Positions 26,601 through 37,226 of a stretch of 64,000 nt of DNA are shown one piece after another. Numbering within the stretch: position 1 is the stretch's first letter; every line of letters begins with the position of its first letter. The stretch covers positions 17,214,621-17,278,620 of the forward strand of contig OY992840.1 in assembly GCA_963921425.1 (NCBI GenBank). The letters run 5' to 3'. The notes beneath the pieces were generated by a model. The model had not been told where the DNA came from, did no database searches, and was given only the letters and a program-made list of their open reading frames with translations. Position numbers and translations under genes: made by a program. The stretch comes from Dryas octopetala. Its lineage: Eukaryota > Streptophyta > Magnoliopsida > Rosales > Rosaceae.

Positions 26601-27739
26601 CTGGTTTATCCATTTGATTATGAGGGTATGAACCAGGTGTGCCACTTGAGCTCGTAATTGGAACTCCATATAGAGATTGATCAGCTTGTTGAGGAACAAA
26701 ACCCATCAACCGCAGTGCCTGGGCTTGTTCAGGAGACAAAGCATGTCCACTAGATGTCCCCTGCATAACAGGAGAAGCACCACGCTGCAGCCAGTTTGTG
26801 TTACCTGCCACAAGATCAGGCGCCCATTGATTGTTAGACGCTTCACTGATCGGAACACCATTGATCAGGGCTGGTGAGTGGTTACCAGCAGCCTGTTTTG
26901 TAATGGAGGAAACCTGATTTGCAAGAACCTGTTGCCTTTCTAGTTGCTGAAGTTGTTGCTGCCTTTGAAATTCTTGAAATTGTGTGAACATAACCTGTCG
27001 CTGTAATAGCTGCATGTCACTAATCCCCGATTGCTGCCTTGGCAAAGACTGCATCATGCTGAGATGCTGACCACTCATTTGCTGTTGGCCACCAAAAAAA
27101 TCAAAACCAACAGGAGGTTCTGAAGTTTCCAATCTCCCCGAATTTTTTTTATTATGTTCAGCACCACCTCCTCGCTGTGATTCTAGTCCGGACAAGCCTC
27201 TGGATGTTAAATTTTGCCGATCAGATTCTGTATCCACTCCCAGAAAGTTAGCTTCATTCTGCCTTGTCTGGAACATCTGATGTGGATGTACATAGCCATT
27301 CAGATTTGGCTGTTGAATTTGAGACTGAACTCTGCCAAACTCAGGCCTCAGATTTGATTGCATAAAATTCAAACCATGAGGCACATGCATAGATTGACTC
27401 CCATGTCCTCTCTCAGAATCTGCTAGTAATGAAGGAATAGAGACATTTAGAAACCAGTAATGGCACCTCATTAGAGTCCTCATAATAAAGAACAACCCCC
27501 CCCCCCCCCCCCCCCCCCACACACACACACAAGAAAAAAGAAATACCTGTTTGCTGTACATTGTAATTCTTTAAACTTGAATTAACAGGAGCACCAATCT
27601 GTCTCTGGCTCCCAACCCACAGATTGTTACTTAGACCCGGCCAGTTCCCGTCAACAGCCTGCGGATGATGCTGACCCTGTGACAAATTTTCTTGGCCAAA
27701 GAAATTGTGGACCCTGTCTCCGACTTCGTTTCCAGGCAT
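20622..27739 (-). CDS. Large Q/S/N-rich protein, dentin sialophosphoprotein-like family
   Basis: Plant-specific family annotated in Arabidopsis as dentin sialophosphoprotein-like (At5g07970/At5g07980 type, from memory); molecular function unknown. The exons are complement(20622..20853, 21037..21144, 21262..21518, 21611..21659, 21794..23755, 24453..24580, 24769..27419, 27547..27739), 5580 nt and 1859 aa, all GT-AG and in phase. It starts MPGNEVGDRVHNFFGQ, a family signature. Residues of about 200-235 are Gln-rich (QEFQRQQQLQQLERQQ). The long middle is low complexity in Ser, Asn and Gln and probably disordered. A basic PKKRK near the end of the 1962-nt exon is a candidate nuclear signal. The C terminus is better ordered, with EADWARATCRLVEKVEDE, LRPKKRLILTTQLMQQLI and SYLNK-free basic helices ending in LPDRVQCFSL. 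A nuclear scaffold role is a guess. Confidence 0.85.
27496..27531. repeat. C23 homopolymer joined to an (AC)n run
   Basis: About 23 C residues are followed by about seven AC repeats, in intron 1 of the Q-rich gene between its two first coding exons. It accounts for a spurious poly-Gly extension of the frame. Runs like this are prone to length and assembly error. Confidence 0.9.
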
Positions 27740-28302
27740 AGATAATCCAGCCACAAATTTGCAGCAGCTTAAGTTTCGTTGAGAAAAAAGCTACCTAAGG
27801 AAAACATGAATAGAGTTCAGAGCTACCAATACTCCTGTGATTCTAAGAGAGCATACAATCAAAGTGAAGTTCTTTCAAACAAATCACATCCAGAAACACA
27901 CCTTCTTCCAGTATAATTTAGTGTCGCTCCAGCTGCCATGTTCCCAATCCCAAATAGCTTATCCTGAATACAACCATGTGAGGGCGTTAGGCAAATATCA
28001 AGTAAGATCGAAAGAAAAACCACCGCAATTCGAACTGTAGAAGCTGTGGCATGGCTGCCCAGCCATGAAATGACAAAACCCTAGCGTAGATTTGCATTCC
28101 CAACAGAAACGGTTCAAATTGAAAGAAAATTAGGGTTTCTTGGAGAGAGAAAGGGAGGATAAACTCACAGTGACGCTGAGATGCCCCCATTGAAGCTCGA
28201 AACTGGTCCTCTGAGACTGTCAGGTTGCGAAGCGTTAGGGTTTGAATCGGCGAGAGGGAAATGGGGTGTCTTTGATCTCAGATAGAGAGAGATAGAGAGG
28301 GA

Positions 28303-28308
<6 letters not shown>

Positions 28309-28343
<35 letters not shown>
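28309..28343. repeat. (GA)n microsatellite in the 5' leader of the Q-rich gene
   Basis: A GA run on the plus strand (CT on the transcribed minus strand) in the presumed 5' UTR of the gene starting at 27739. CT-rich leaders are common near plant transcription starts. A likely leader splice donor CTGTGAGTTT (minus) lies near 28170, so the 5' UTR is probably split by an intron. Confidence 0.75.
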
Positions 28344-28352
<9 letters not shown>

Positions 28353-28559
28353 AAGAGAGTGATCGCAATAGTGCGAAATTTTCAACGAACTGAGAACAAA
28401 ACTGAGGTTCGGGACGAGGCTAAGGTTCGTCAGTCAAAGCTGGGTGGCTTGGGTCCGAATCTGGGTGGAAAAAGGGAGGCGTTTTTGCGAAGGCCTCGGG
28501 TGGGTTCAGGGTTGTGAAGAGTGGTTGAGGGTAGAGAGAGAGAGTTAGGTGATCCAGCA

Positions 28560-30648
28560 ATTAAATTGTGCCACGTGGCATGATATTGTGAGCCCTATCA
28601 AATTTTTCCTTTTGATTTTGCTCTGATGTTTAAGGTGAAAATTTTTAAATAACCCAATATGAGCAATCTCTACTGTTTTTTTATTTTTTGGAGAAGGCAA
28701 TCTCTACTATTTTTATTCAAAAAATAAAAAATGGGAAGGATTGTGATAAGTGATTTACCATTAGAGCTAAAATCCTTTGGAAAATTCTTTAATGTCGTCT
28801 AAATGGGTCCGAATATTTATTAATATTCCTTTTTGCCCAAAATTGAATTTGTAGCCTATATACATAATACATGTGAAGTCAATCAAATTTAAGTTGAGCT
28901 GACATTGAAGACTGGAGCAACTCGAATTCAACCAATAGGACTATAAAATCGATCGGGTCAGGCGGGCCCAAGCCTTACCCAGCCTTGGGCTTTATGGACT
29001 CTTAAGGATTAAATGGGTAAGGCTAGGTCGGCCATATCCCAAATAGGTTAGGCCGAGACCCTACCCAAAGGCCTATAAACCTTCGAGACTATAGGGGGTC
29101 ACCGGACTGGCCTGATTGACCCTGCAAATGCATTATCGTTGTTTAATTAAAAAATATTAAATGGATTAATATGTGGTTTGGAACTAGGGCCTATTAAATT
29201 CCCAATTAATCATCATCCCACTTAAATGAAAGGCTTTACTTGTTTAAAAGTTAATTAAACTATAAAATATGAAAAAAGTCACATATTTATTAATTATAGC
29301 TTATAACACATAGTAGGATCAGGACGCGGACCAAAGCCTAAAGTGTTAGGCCCAAGTCTATTTTTCGCACAAATAAACCGAGCTAAGCTCGCTCATAACA
29401 TTAGGTCGGACCAACCCATAACTATAAAAAATAGAGTCATTTTAGCCTAGGCCATTTTTATAGGCTTAGCAACCAATATTTGTTGACATTTACAAGTTAA
29501 ACTTATACTCATAGAGTCATAGACCAAATTTAACATGTATCTTGTACGAATAATTTATTCTAATTGTATATCACAAATAAATAGTACACAACCATATCAA
29601 CCTAGCTTAGATCTCCCAATCCGTGGAGAACCTACTTAGCTTAGATCCCCCCGCTGGTGGGGAGCCCACTCCCGAATTGCCGCCGCCTATAGACTTGTGA
29701 TTATTCTTTCCCAAATAACAGGCACTTGAATCGTTAAGGAAGGAGCTTACAAAACTAAGCAAGGTCTTGGTGATCTCCATTTCGTTTAGGGAATTGAAGC
29801 TAAACGTACATCGATAGGGGAAAAAAAAATGAAGTCGTCTAATTTTAAGTGGTTGATTAGTTTGATGAGTAGCTGATTGCTCGATAATTATTATTAATCG
29901 ATTAATTATAATTCTTATGTAGTTACATATGACATTTGTAGTTACGGAATTATATATGCTAAATTAATGTACTAATACAAACAATTAATATACACAAAGA
30001 CTAAAAGGAAATTAATCACATGCACTATGACAAAAATGAAAAGTCGAGCGTTATTTGAACACGTCAAACCGTTATTATAGTTATTTCATTATATCGATTA
30101 GTGCGTTGTGAAAAATATATGATGTCTCCGGAACTTTATGGTATTTACAAAAAAAAATATAGTAATTTATGAAAAACTGAGTATTTTCATTTAAATTTCA
30201 CCTATTAAAATAAATCACTATTGTCATTAGAAATTTATATTTTTTTTGGTAAATAAGAATTAAGAAAATTGAAAAAAGAAAAAAGAATTAAGAAATTTGG
30301 GTTTAAGTTTTTCGTATATATATAAAAACAGTAATGCTACACTTACCACATTTTTATACCACAATTTTATACCATCTTACATGGCATTCAATATTACACT
30401 ACAAATTAAAAAATAAAACCTAAAAAAGAAAAAAGAAATACCCTTCCAGTAAAATAATGACACATTAAATAATTAAATAAAATACAAATGTGGGAAAAAA
30501 AATATGGACAACTAGATTATTGATATAAAAAAAAAGATTTGGGTTAAAACTTAAAACGCACAGAAAACAAAATCAGTGGGAGCAGAAGCGAGCCAGATCC
30601 GCGCCGAAGCAGAGCCCTGAGAGCTTCGAGCACAGCACGTACGCAGAG
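28560..30648. other. Divergent intergenic region between the Q-rich gene and LEO1
   Basis: No gene seen. About 28920-29460 is an unusually GGCC/AGGC-rich stretch with repeated GGCCCAAG-, TAGGC- and GGTCGG-like words, probably an old degraded repeat; I found no termini. At 29604-29671 two imperfect 34-bp copies begin AGCTTAGATC. From about 30330 there is an AT-rich repeat-like segment (AGTAATGCTACAC and following). The last bases before 30649 are the LEO1 leader. Confidence 0.4.
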
Positions 30649-31638
30649 ATGGGGGAGGAGAAGAGGCAATTGATGATGCAGAACCTGTTCGGCGATCAAT
30701 CCGAAGAAGAAGAAGAGGTTGATTCCGAGCACGAGTCCAATCCCCAGCCCAATTACGTATCTGTATGATCCTCCAATTTTCCATTATATTTACTCAGATA
30801 CGAATTGCATATTTTGGAATATTTAGGTTTCGATTTTGGACATAGCTGTTTCCATGATAGGCTTTAAGGTCCATGATAGGCTTTAAGCTAGGCTGTGATT
30901 TTCTTAATGATGGTGGATGCTTTGTGTAGAATAATGTGTCATGAGGATTTGTATACAGTTTCTTCTTAGGATTACATATATGTGCTTTTTGATTGAACAA
31001 GAAAGAAGAACAAGAGGTGGGTTATTTTATATTTTAAGGTATTGGTTGGATTATGGTTATGTTTTTCTAGTAGTATTATAGTGTATAGAAAACTGAGCAG
31101 AAGCACTGTTGTTTAACACTGGTTGATGCACATGTAATTCACTGGTTTATTTTTTTTCGTTTTGTCCACATAAAGCTGAAGAAAGCATTTAAGCCAGATT
31201 TGCACGAGCACAAGTTATTAGTTGTATCATGGTACTTGTCATTCCGTGGATTGTCACAACATAAATTATGCGCAACAAACTCAACATTTTTAGTGCTGAA
31301 TTGATGGTTTTGTTTTCAGGATGAAGGAAGGCCGGAGCCTGAGGGTGAAGGTGAAGTAGAGGGCCAGGGGGAGGCAGAGGTAGAGAGTGAAGGTGAGCTG
31401 CGTGATGTTGATCCTGATCCAGGAGAAAGTGAGGGCGAAAGAGAACAAAGTTCCCAAGAAGTAGAAATTGGTGACCAAAGAGAGGAAAGTGAAGGAAAAT
31501 ATTCAGACACTGAAGAAAAAGAAGAGTTAACAAGTCGAAGACGAAATGTGATTGAAAGTGGTTCAGAGAGGTCTGAGGAAAACCATTACCCTGACAATGA
31601 AGATGATGAGGTTAACCAAGCTAGAAGTCCAAGGTAAA

Positions 31639-31697
<59 letters not shown>

Positions 31698-34600
31698 GTC
31701 ACACATACATGAAGTGCACACATGTGTTCAGTGCATTTGAAAGAACATATCTGAAGCAACTTTGTTTCTTCTCATATATCTTATTGGATGTCTGGGGGAA
31801 TGGGCTATGCATGGCTTGTTCATCAATCACTGTTCTATTTTAGTATCCAGAAAAATATAAAAGATTACTGTAAGCTTCCTGTACATACACTTGTTTAGAG
31901 CAAGCAGCTATCTAGTTTGATTGTAAGGGGAAACTTGATTTTTAACAGTAGATCTCCTGAGGAGGAGAAGGATAATACTCACATTGCACACTCTGCTGTT
32001 CGTAATGTATTTGGTGACTCTGATGAAGAAGAAGAAGAACCAACAGATTATGCAGTTCAGAATGACATTGAGCATGATTCAAATGTGAGTACGAAAGTCG
32101 GAAGGCAATATACTTAAATTTTGCATTTGTAATTGCTGTCAAAGTGTAATGGTTTTTTAAATGATATGAGAAGTGTTTTTTGCCTCAGAGATCCCCTATG
32201 GAAGAGGACGGGAGCTATGACAAGAGTTTAAGACCAGAGGATATAGTGCCTGATGAAGATGCTAGATATGAGTCAGAAGAGGAAAACATTGAGGCTAAAC
32301 CTAGAGACAAACCACTTGGGCCCCCATTGGAGCTAGAGATTCCATTGCGTCCGCCTCCTGCTCATCCAGAAAAGGTTTAAATTCTTATTCTACATGGTGT
32401 AATAATAAAAAGAAAAATCGTGAATATTTCAATTTATTGACTTGGTGGAACATTGTGATATTCAAATGTTATACTTCTGTAGATGAATATGATCAAAGTT
32501 TCAAATATCATGGGCATTGACCCCAAACCATTCGATCCGAAGACATACGTGGAGGAAGATACATTTGTGACAGATGAATCAGGATCTAAGAAACGTATAC
32601 GTTTGGAAAACAATATTGTGCGCTGGAGGAGAGTTAGAAATCCAAATGGCACAACATCTGTAAGTAATTGTCTTTATTCTATTCTGTCAACGCTCATACA
32701 TGCACATATACGCGTCTGTATGTGTGTATACATGCAATATACATTTATGCATGTGATGGATTGGCTGCACACGTATGCCTGTGTCACAGACATATGCTTG
32801 CATATATTTAGCATTAAATTCAGTGGGTGGACTTTATGTGCCTTTTTTTCTGCATGCAAAGTGTTATTTATAATACTGAGTTGTGTCAATGTTGTAGTGG
32901 GTTGCCCTTTTGTGTGCTTCCTGAGTATTATTTTCCAATGTAAAACTACCTATGAATAAATTGTTTGTAATTAGAGATGTGTTTTTCAGATTAGGACAAC
33001 TTTGTGTGTTGTAGTTCCCTTAACTTCTTGTCCTTCTCTGCTGTTGAGTTTTCCAAATTACCTCTTTCCAGCTGAAAGCCAATATTGGTTCAACTCCACC
33101 ACAATACCCATTTTGTGCTGCACTGTAAACAAATTCTTTTTTGTTTTTGTTTTTTCACATCATTCGCTCAGTGTTTTAACTATTTCCTGTGATTTGTAGT
33201 GTGAAAGCAATGCACGCTTTGTGAGATGGTCTGATGGCAGTTTGCAGTTATTAATTGGGAATGAAGTTCTAGATATATCCGTGCAAGAGGCACAGCATGA
33301 TCAAGCACACCTATTTCTCCGGCATGAAAAGGTGAAATTCCAAATCAGTTTGGTGTATGTGATTCATAAGTAAATACTTAATGAATTTGGTTTCCGTCAG
33401 AATTCTGGAAAAGCTGCAAAAAAGGTTGAAGAGATTTTTGAACTGCCTACTAAGAAGTTGTTCATATTCTGTTTTTGGAAAAAATTAGTCTTCACAAAGA
33501 ACTTGTTCCTGAATACCTATGTATTGTACTTGCAGGGAATCCTCCAATCACAAGGAAGAGTTATGAAGAAGATGAGGTTTATGCCATCGTCCTTAACATC
33601 AAATTCACATCGACTGTTGACTGCTCTGGTTGATTCTCGACATAAAAAAGTTTACAAGGTTAAGAACTGTGTTACTGACATCGACCCTGAGAGAGAAAAG
33701 GAGGAGAAAGAAAGGGTAATTGTTTTTTTTTTTTTTCATAAGTTGGTTGTGTGTGTTTGGTATTTAGTATAATGGAACATCTATATTGATTTTTTTTTGG
33801 TGTTGTAGGCTGAAAGTCAAACAATCAGAGCTAATTTACTTCTTAACCGGAAGAGGGAGAAGGTGAACCGAAAATATACACCGACTGTGGACAGGAGGCG
33901 CCAACTTTCACCTGGGTTCTTGGAAGATGCTCTTGATGAGGTATGGCCTTACTATAAGGGTGGGGTGGGGATTTCATTTTGTTCTCTCCATCTTCAATGC
34001 TTTATGTTCCTTTACAGCATACTCAGATGATTAGACCGGTAGCTTTTCAGTTTATGATGTTTGAAGAACACAATTGTTCTTTTTAATTATTTTTGTGGAT
34101 GCGGAAGACCCTATATTCATTTGTGAGTTAGGTCTCTTAGTTGGTCACTTTTATTTTTCAGGATGATGAACCAGATTATTACGAGTCGCGTCGTTCTCGC
34201 CGCCATATCGAGGAGGATCTGGAAATGGAAGCTCGAGCAGAGAAACGCATTTTGAATGCTAAGAAGGTCCTATAACTCATTTTTTACAATTCCTCTTATA
34301 ATATATTATTATATTCATTCTTCTAAACTTGTTCACACTTTGAATTTTAGTCACAGGGACCTAAAGACATCCCTCGCAAGTCATCAATGCCAACTGCCAA
34401 ATCATCTCGGCGTCAGGTGGATTTCTCTGATAGTGAGAGAGGTGAGTCTGAGTATGAAACTGATGGGGAAGAAGATGAGAGGTCTCCTCCACGTAAGAGG
34501 GCTGAGGATCCAGAGCCAGAGTATGAAGACGGAGAAGAAGAAGATGAAGAACATGAAGAAGAAGCAGAAGTAAATGAAGCATCAGAGGAGGAGGAGGAGG

Positions 34601-34981
34601 CTGAGGTATTCCCCTTGTTTACGATCACAGTTGCTATGAGATTCATAGATGGAGATATCTTGATTAATTTTCTACATAAATCATTTTGGTTTATAAAGGA
34701 AGGAGAAATACTTTTGTTCATCTGTTGTTACTATTTCCAGTATTAGTATTTTGTTCTACACCGGAGCAGATTTGTTAAGCTCTGTCTACTCTAGCATAAT
34801 TTAATTTACTTTTATCTTTGATCCTGTCTTTTGGATATATTTGTAGGGGCCTAAGCAAAAGGTTAAGGACTCTGGACACAGTTTCAAGCGTAAGGAAATT
34901 GAGTCAGATGAAGACTCTCCTCCTAGGAAGGTTGCGACACATCGCAGAATGGCAGTTGTTTATGATAGTGATGAAGACTGA
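30649..34981 (+). CDS. VIP4: LEO1 homologue, Paf1 complex subunit (VIP4)
   Basis: LEO1/VIP4 is a subunit of the nuclear Paf1 complex, which travels with RNA polymerase II, supports histone modification and in Arabidopsis maintains FLC expression. The exons are 30649..30762, 31320..31633, 31949..32084, 32189..32374, 32483..32659, 33200..33331, 33536..33715, 33809..33940, 34162..34266, 34351..34605 and 34847..34981, 1866 nt and 621 aa, near the known VIP4 length. The N-terminal third is strongly acidic. The Leo1 domain (about residues 235-405) contains PLELEIPLRPPPAHPEK, FVRWSDGSLQLLIGNEVLD, HLFLRHEKGILQSQGR and HRLLTALVDSRHKKVYKV. The basic KREKVNRKYTP and RRSRRHIEEDLE segments follow, then an acidic tail ending AVVYDSDED. 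All junctions are GT-AG. Intron 2 starts with a (TC)n tract. Confidence 0.96.
31641..31693 (+). repeat. (TC)n microsatellite in LEO1 intron 2
   Basis: About 26 TC repeats start seven bases after the exon 2 donor (GTAAAG). This is the same arrangement as the CT tract in intron 1 of the gene at 14562: a long pyrimidine dinucleotide array immediately downstream of a donor. Confidence 0.95.
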
Positions 34982-36120
34982 ACTTCGTTTGGACAATTTC
35001 ATGTCAGTATTTCTCTTGTAATGTTTCTTGTTTGTTATTAATGATTTTTAGTCTTGCACCATGGTTAAACTGTCTTTGAAAGCGATAGCTACAGAATGAC
35101 TGGTTTATACATCACTGCTCATTGCTATCTTCTTTTATTACTTTTTTACTGTTTGCGTCTTCTACACGTAACAGCAGTTTATCCGGTGCTACTTCAGTTT
35201 ATGTATTCTCTTTCGTTTCTTCCTTATCTTCAATTATCTCATCTTCGTCCTTTCTCTCTCGTTTCTTCCGTTTTTTCCCCCATATATTTTCTCTCCTTCT
35301 CCGTAACTAGAAGAAAACTTGAAACCAAAAACATAAATGCTATCAAACACCCCTTAGTTTATTTGTCCAATGTTAAGCTGACATGAATTTTGATGTTTAT
35401 TTTTTATTTCTCACATTATTTTGCAGAAAACTTGGTCAGCCTGGCTGCCTTCATCCTGGGAATGAACTGGAGTCTGGAGACAAACCTAAACACCCTCAAA
35501 TAATAGATATGAATTGTTTCTTGCGACTGTCTTTGCAGCAGAAATGGAAGGCCGACCATATCTTTTTTTTTCCAGATATTTTTTGCTTTGGTTTTATAAC
35601 TCTATCAAGCGTCTCTTATGTATATTATACAAACAAGTAGTTTGTTAAATGGGAAAATGATGTGAACTTTGGAGATCTGTCAAACAGTTTTTGCCCCTGG
35701 AAATGTGATCGTTGATACTTGATAGCAAATTGCTTCATGAGAAAGTTTAATTCTACTCCTATCACAGAAGGAAAGTTGAATTTTATCAACTGCATATGAC
35801 TGATAAAAGAAAGTTTAATTATTCAGGGTTTCAAACTTACAAGCTATGATCTTTATGTTGAAGGTTTTTGGTTGGTAAAAGAAGTTATATAATTTAATTA
35901 GAAAGGAACCCAAAATTTTTTTGTAAGATTTATTTGTAATTTTATCTTTTGAAAAATCAAACTAAAAATTAAAAAAATATACCCTCCTGTTACTCTCCAT
36001 CCCTCAACCTCCTTTTATGGCTGTGGCGCCAAACGCCAAACTTTTTTCTATCAAAATGATCGATTTTGTAAAAGATCAAAAAGGAAGTATGTAAGGTTGT
36101 TTCTCATTTCTTCTACCCAA
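34982..36120. other. LEO1 3' flank up to the HSP101 promoter
   Basis: No separate gene seen. A possible spliced 3' UTR exon starts after TTTTGCAG near 35427. Beyond about 35650 the DNA is AT-rich intergenic sequence leading into the heat shock element array. Confidence 0.4.
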
Positions 36121-36125
36121 AAATA

Positions 36126-36199
36126 TTCTAGAATATTCGATTCATTAAAACGAAATTTCGAGAAATTTCGATTGATTACAAGAAATTTCGAGAAATTTC
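36126..36199 (+). promoter_or_regulatory. Array of perfect heat shock elements upstream of HSP101
   Basis: Heat shock factors bind alternating GAA and TTC units spaced every 5 bp. Three such arrays occur here. TTC-TA-GAA-TA-TTC lies at 36126-36138. GAAATTTCGAGAAATTTC (four perfect units) lies at 36152-36169 and again at 36182-36199. The two four-unit arrays are separated so that their units stay in a 10-bp register (36152, 36162, 36182, 36192), on one face of the helix. The array ends 237 bp before the TATA box of the full-length HSP101 gene, a usual distance for plant heat shock promoters. Confidence 0.85.
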
Positions 36200-36436
36200 G
36201 ATTCATTGGAGGGCAAAAAAGGAAGAGACGGGAAGAGGTAAAGACGAAAGTAACAGCTGATAATAACGAAACGAATTATCCAGTAGCTTCCACTTACCAA
36301 ATCGAATACCAAAAAGTTAATTAATAACTAAAAAAATAAGCAAACAAAATGATGGAAATTACAAAAAGACCCAGAGCTTCCTGGCTTCCTCTAGTACTTT
36401 CTAGGTGGTGTCGTGTCGGCCAGATGACTCTTTCCT

Positions 36437-37226
36437 TATATAACTCTCTCACTCACTCACTCACTCTCCAAAGTAACATTCAGAAGAATCACAACAACTT
36501 AACTCTGTTTCTCCAAAAACAAAGAAAATCAAAGTTGCCAAACGCAATTGTGTATATACCCATCAGAGAAAAGTTTCAGCTTGAGCTTGAGCTTCCTTCT
36601 TACGTGGTATGCAAATTTTTTTCTCTCTTTTACTACAAGCCTTGAAGTCTCTGACTCCATAAAATTTATAGTCTTTTTTTTTTTTTTTTTCTGGGTTGAA
36701 TTAGTTAATCTTTCTTATGTAGCAAAGCCTTTGTCTTTTTAAACTTTCAAAGTTTCAATAAAGGAATTTAAGGAGTTGTTGAATTTTGAATATTAGGAAT
36801 ATGATCTGTGGTTGTACGTTGGTTTTTATATACTTCTGTTTTAATGTTCATGAAATGGAATACGAAGGTCGAGTTTTTAGCCTCTATGGCTAATATTGTT
36901 AAATTTAAAGTTGCATGGTTCAAGAATCATAATGCGTTGTGGCCCTTGTGGGTATGTCTCGAATTTCGGTTTAGCTCAGCAATGTGCCAATGTTAACGTA
37001 TTCATTTTTAACTAAATTAAATAAAACATCAACTCTGAAAAAGCTTAATTCCTTTTAATCTTAGCTTGTGATGGACATTATTAGACAATAAAAAAATGTG
37101 CGTGGTTCATAATTTCATATATGTTCTTTGGATTTTGAAGCATTTTGCCAAGTTTTATTGGAGTTTTTACTAATGCATGCATTTTTTTTTTTTTTAGTGT
37201 TTGTTAGGTATTAAGAGGTAAAGAAA
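36437..37226 (+). promoter_or_regulatory. HSP101 TATA box, 5' leader and leader intron
   Basis: A TATATAA box lies at 36437-36443, followed by a CACTCACT-rich start region, so transcription probably starts near 36465-36475. The leader appears interrupted by an intron of about 590 bp from a GTATGC donor at 36607 to a T-rich acceptor ending at 37197, after which a short leader exon reaches the ATG at 37227. The exon part near 36502-36606 is duplicated upstream of the second HSP101 copy, but the TATA box and heat shock elements are not. Confidence 0.7.

Noticed and set aside
27420..27561. Poly-Gly upstream extension of the Q-rich protein exon
   Set aside because: It translates the intron C-run; splicing from 27547 to 27419 restores the conserved start in phase.
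31189..31533. Antisense frames opposite LEO1 exon 2
   Set aside because: They are shadows of the acidic GAA/GAG-rich coding exon and have no family resemblance.
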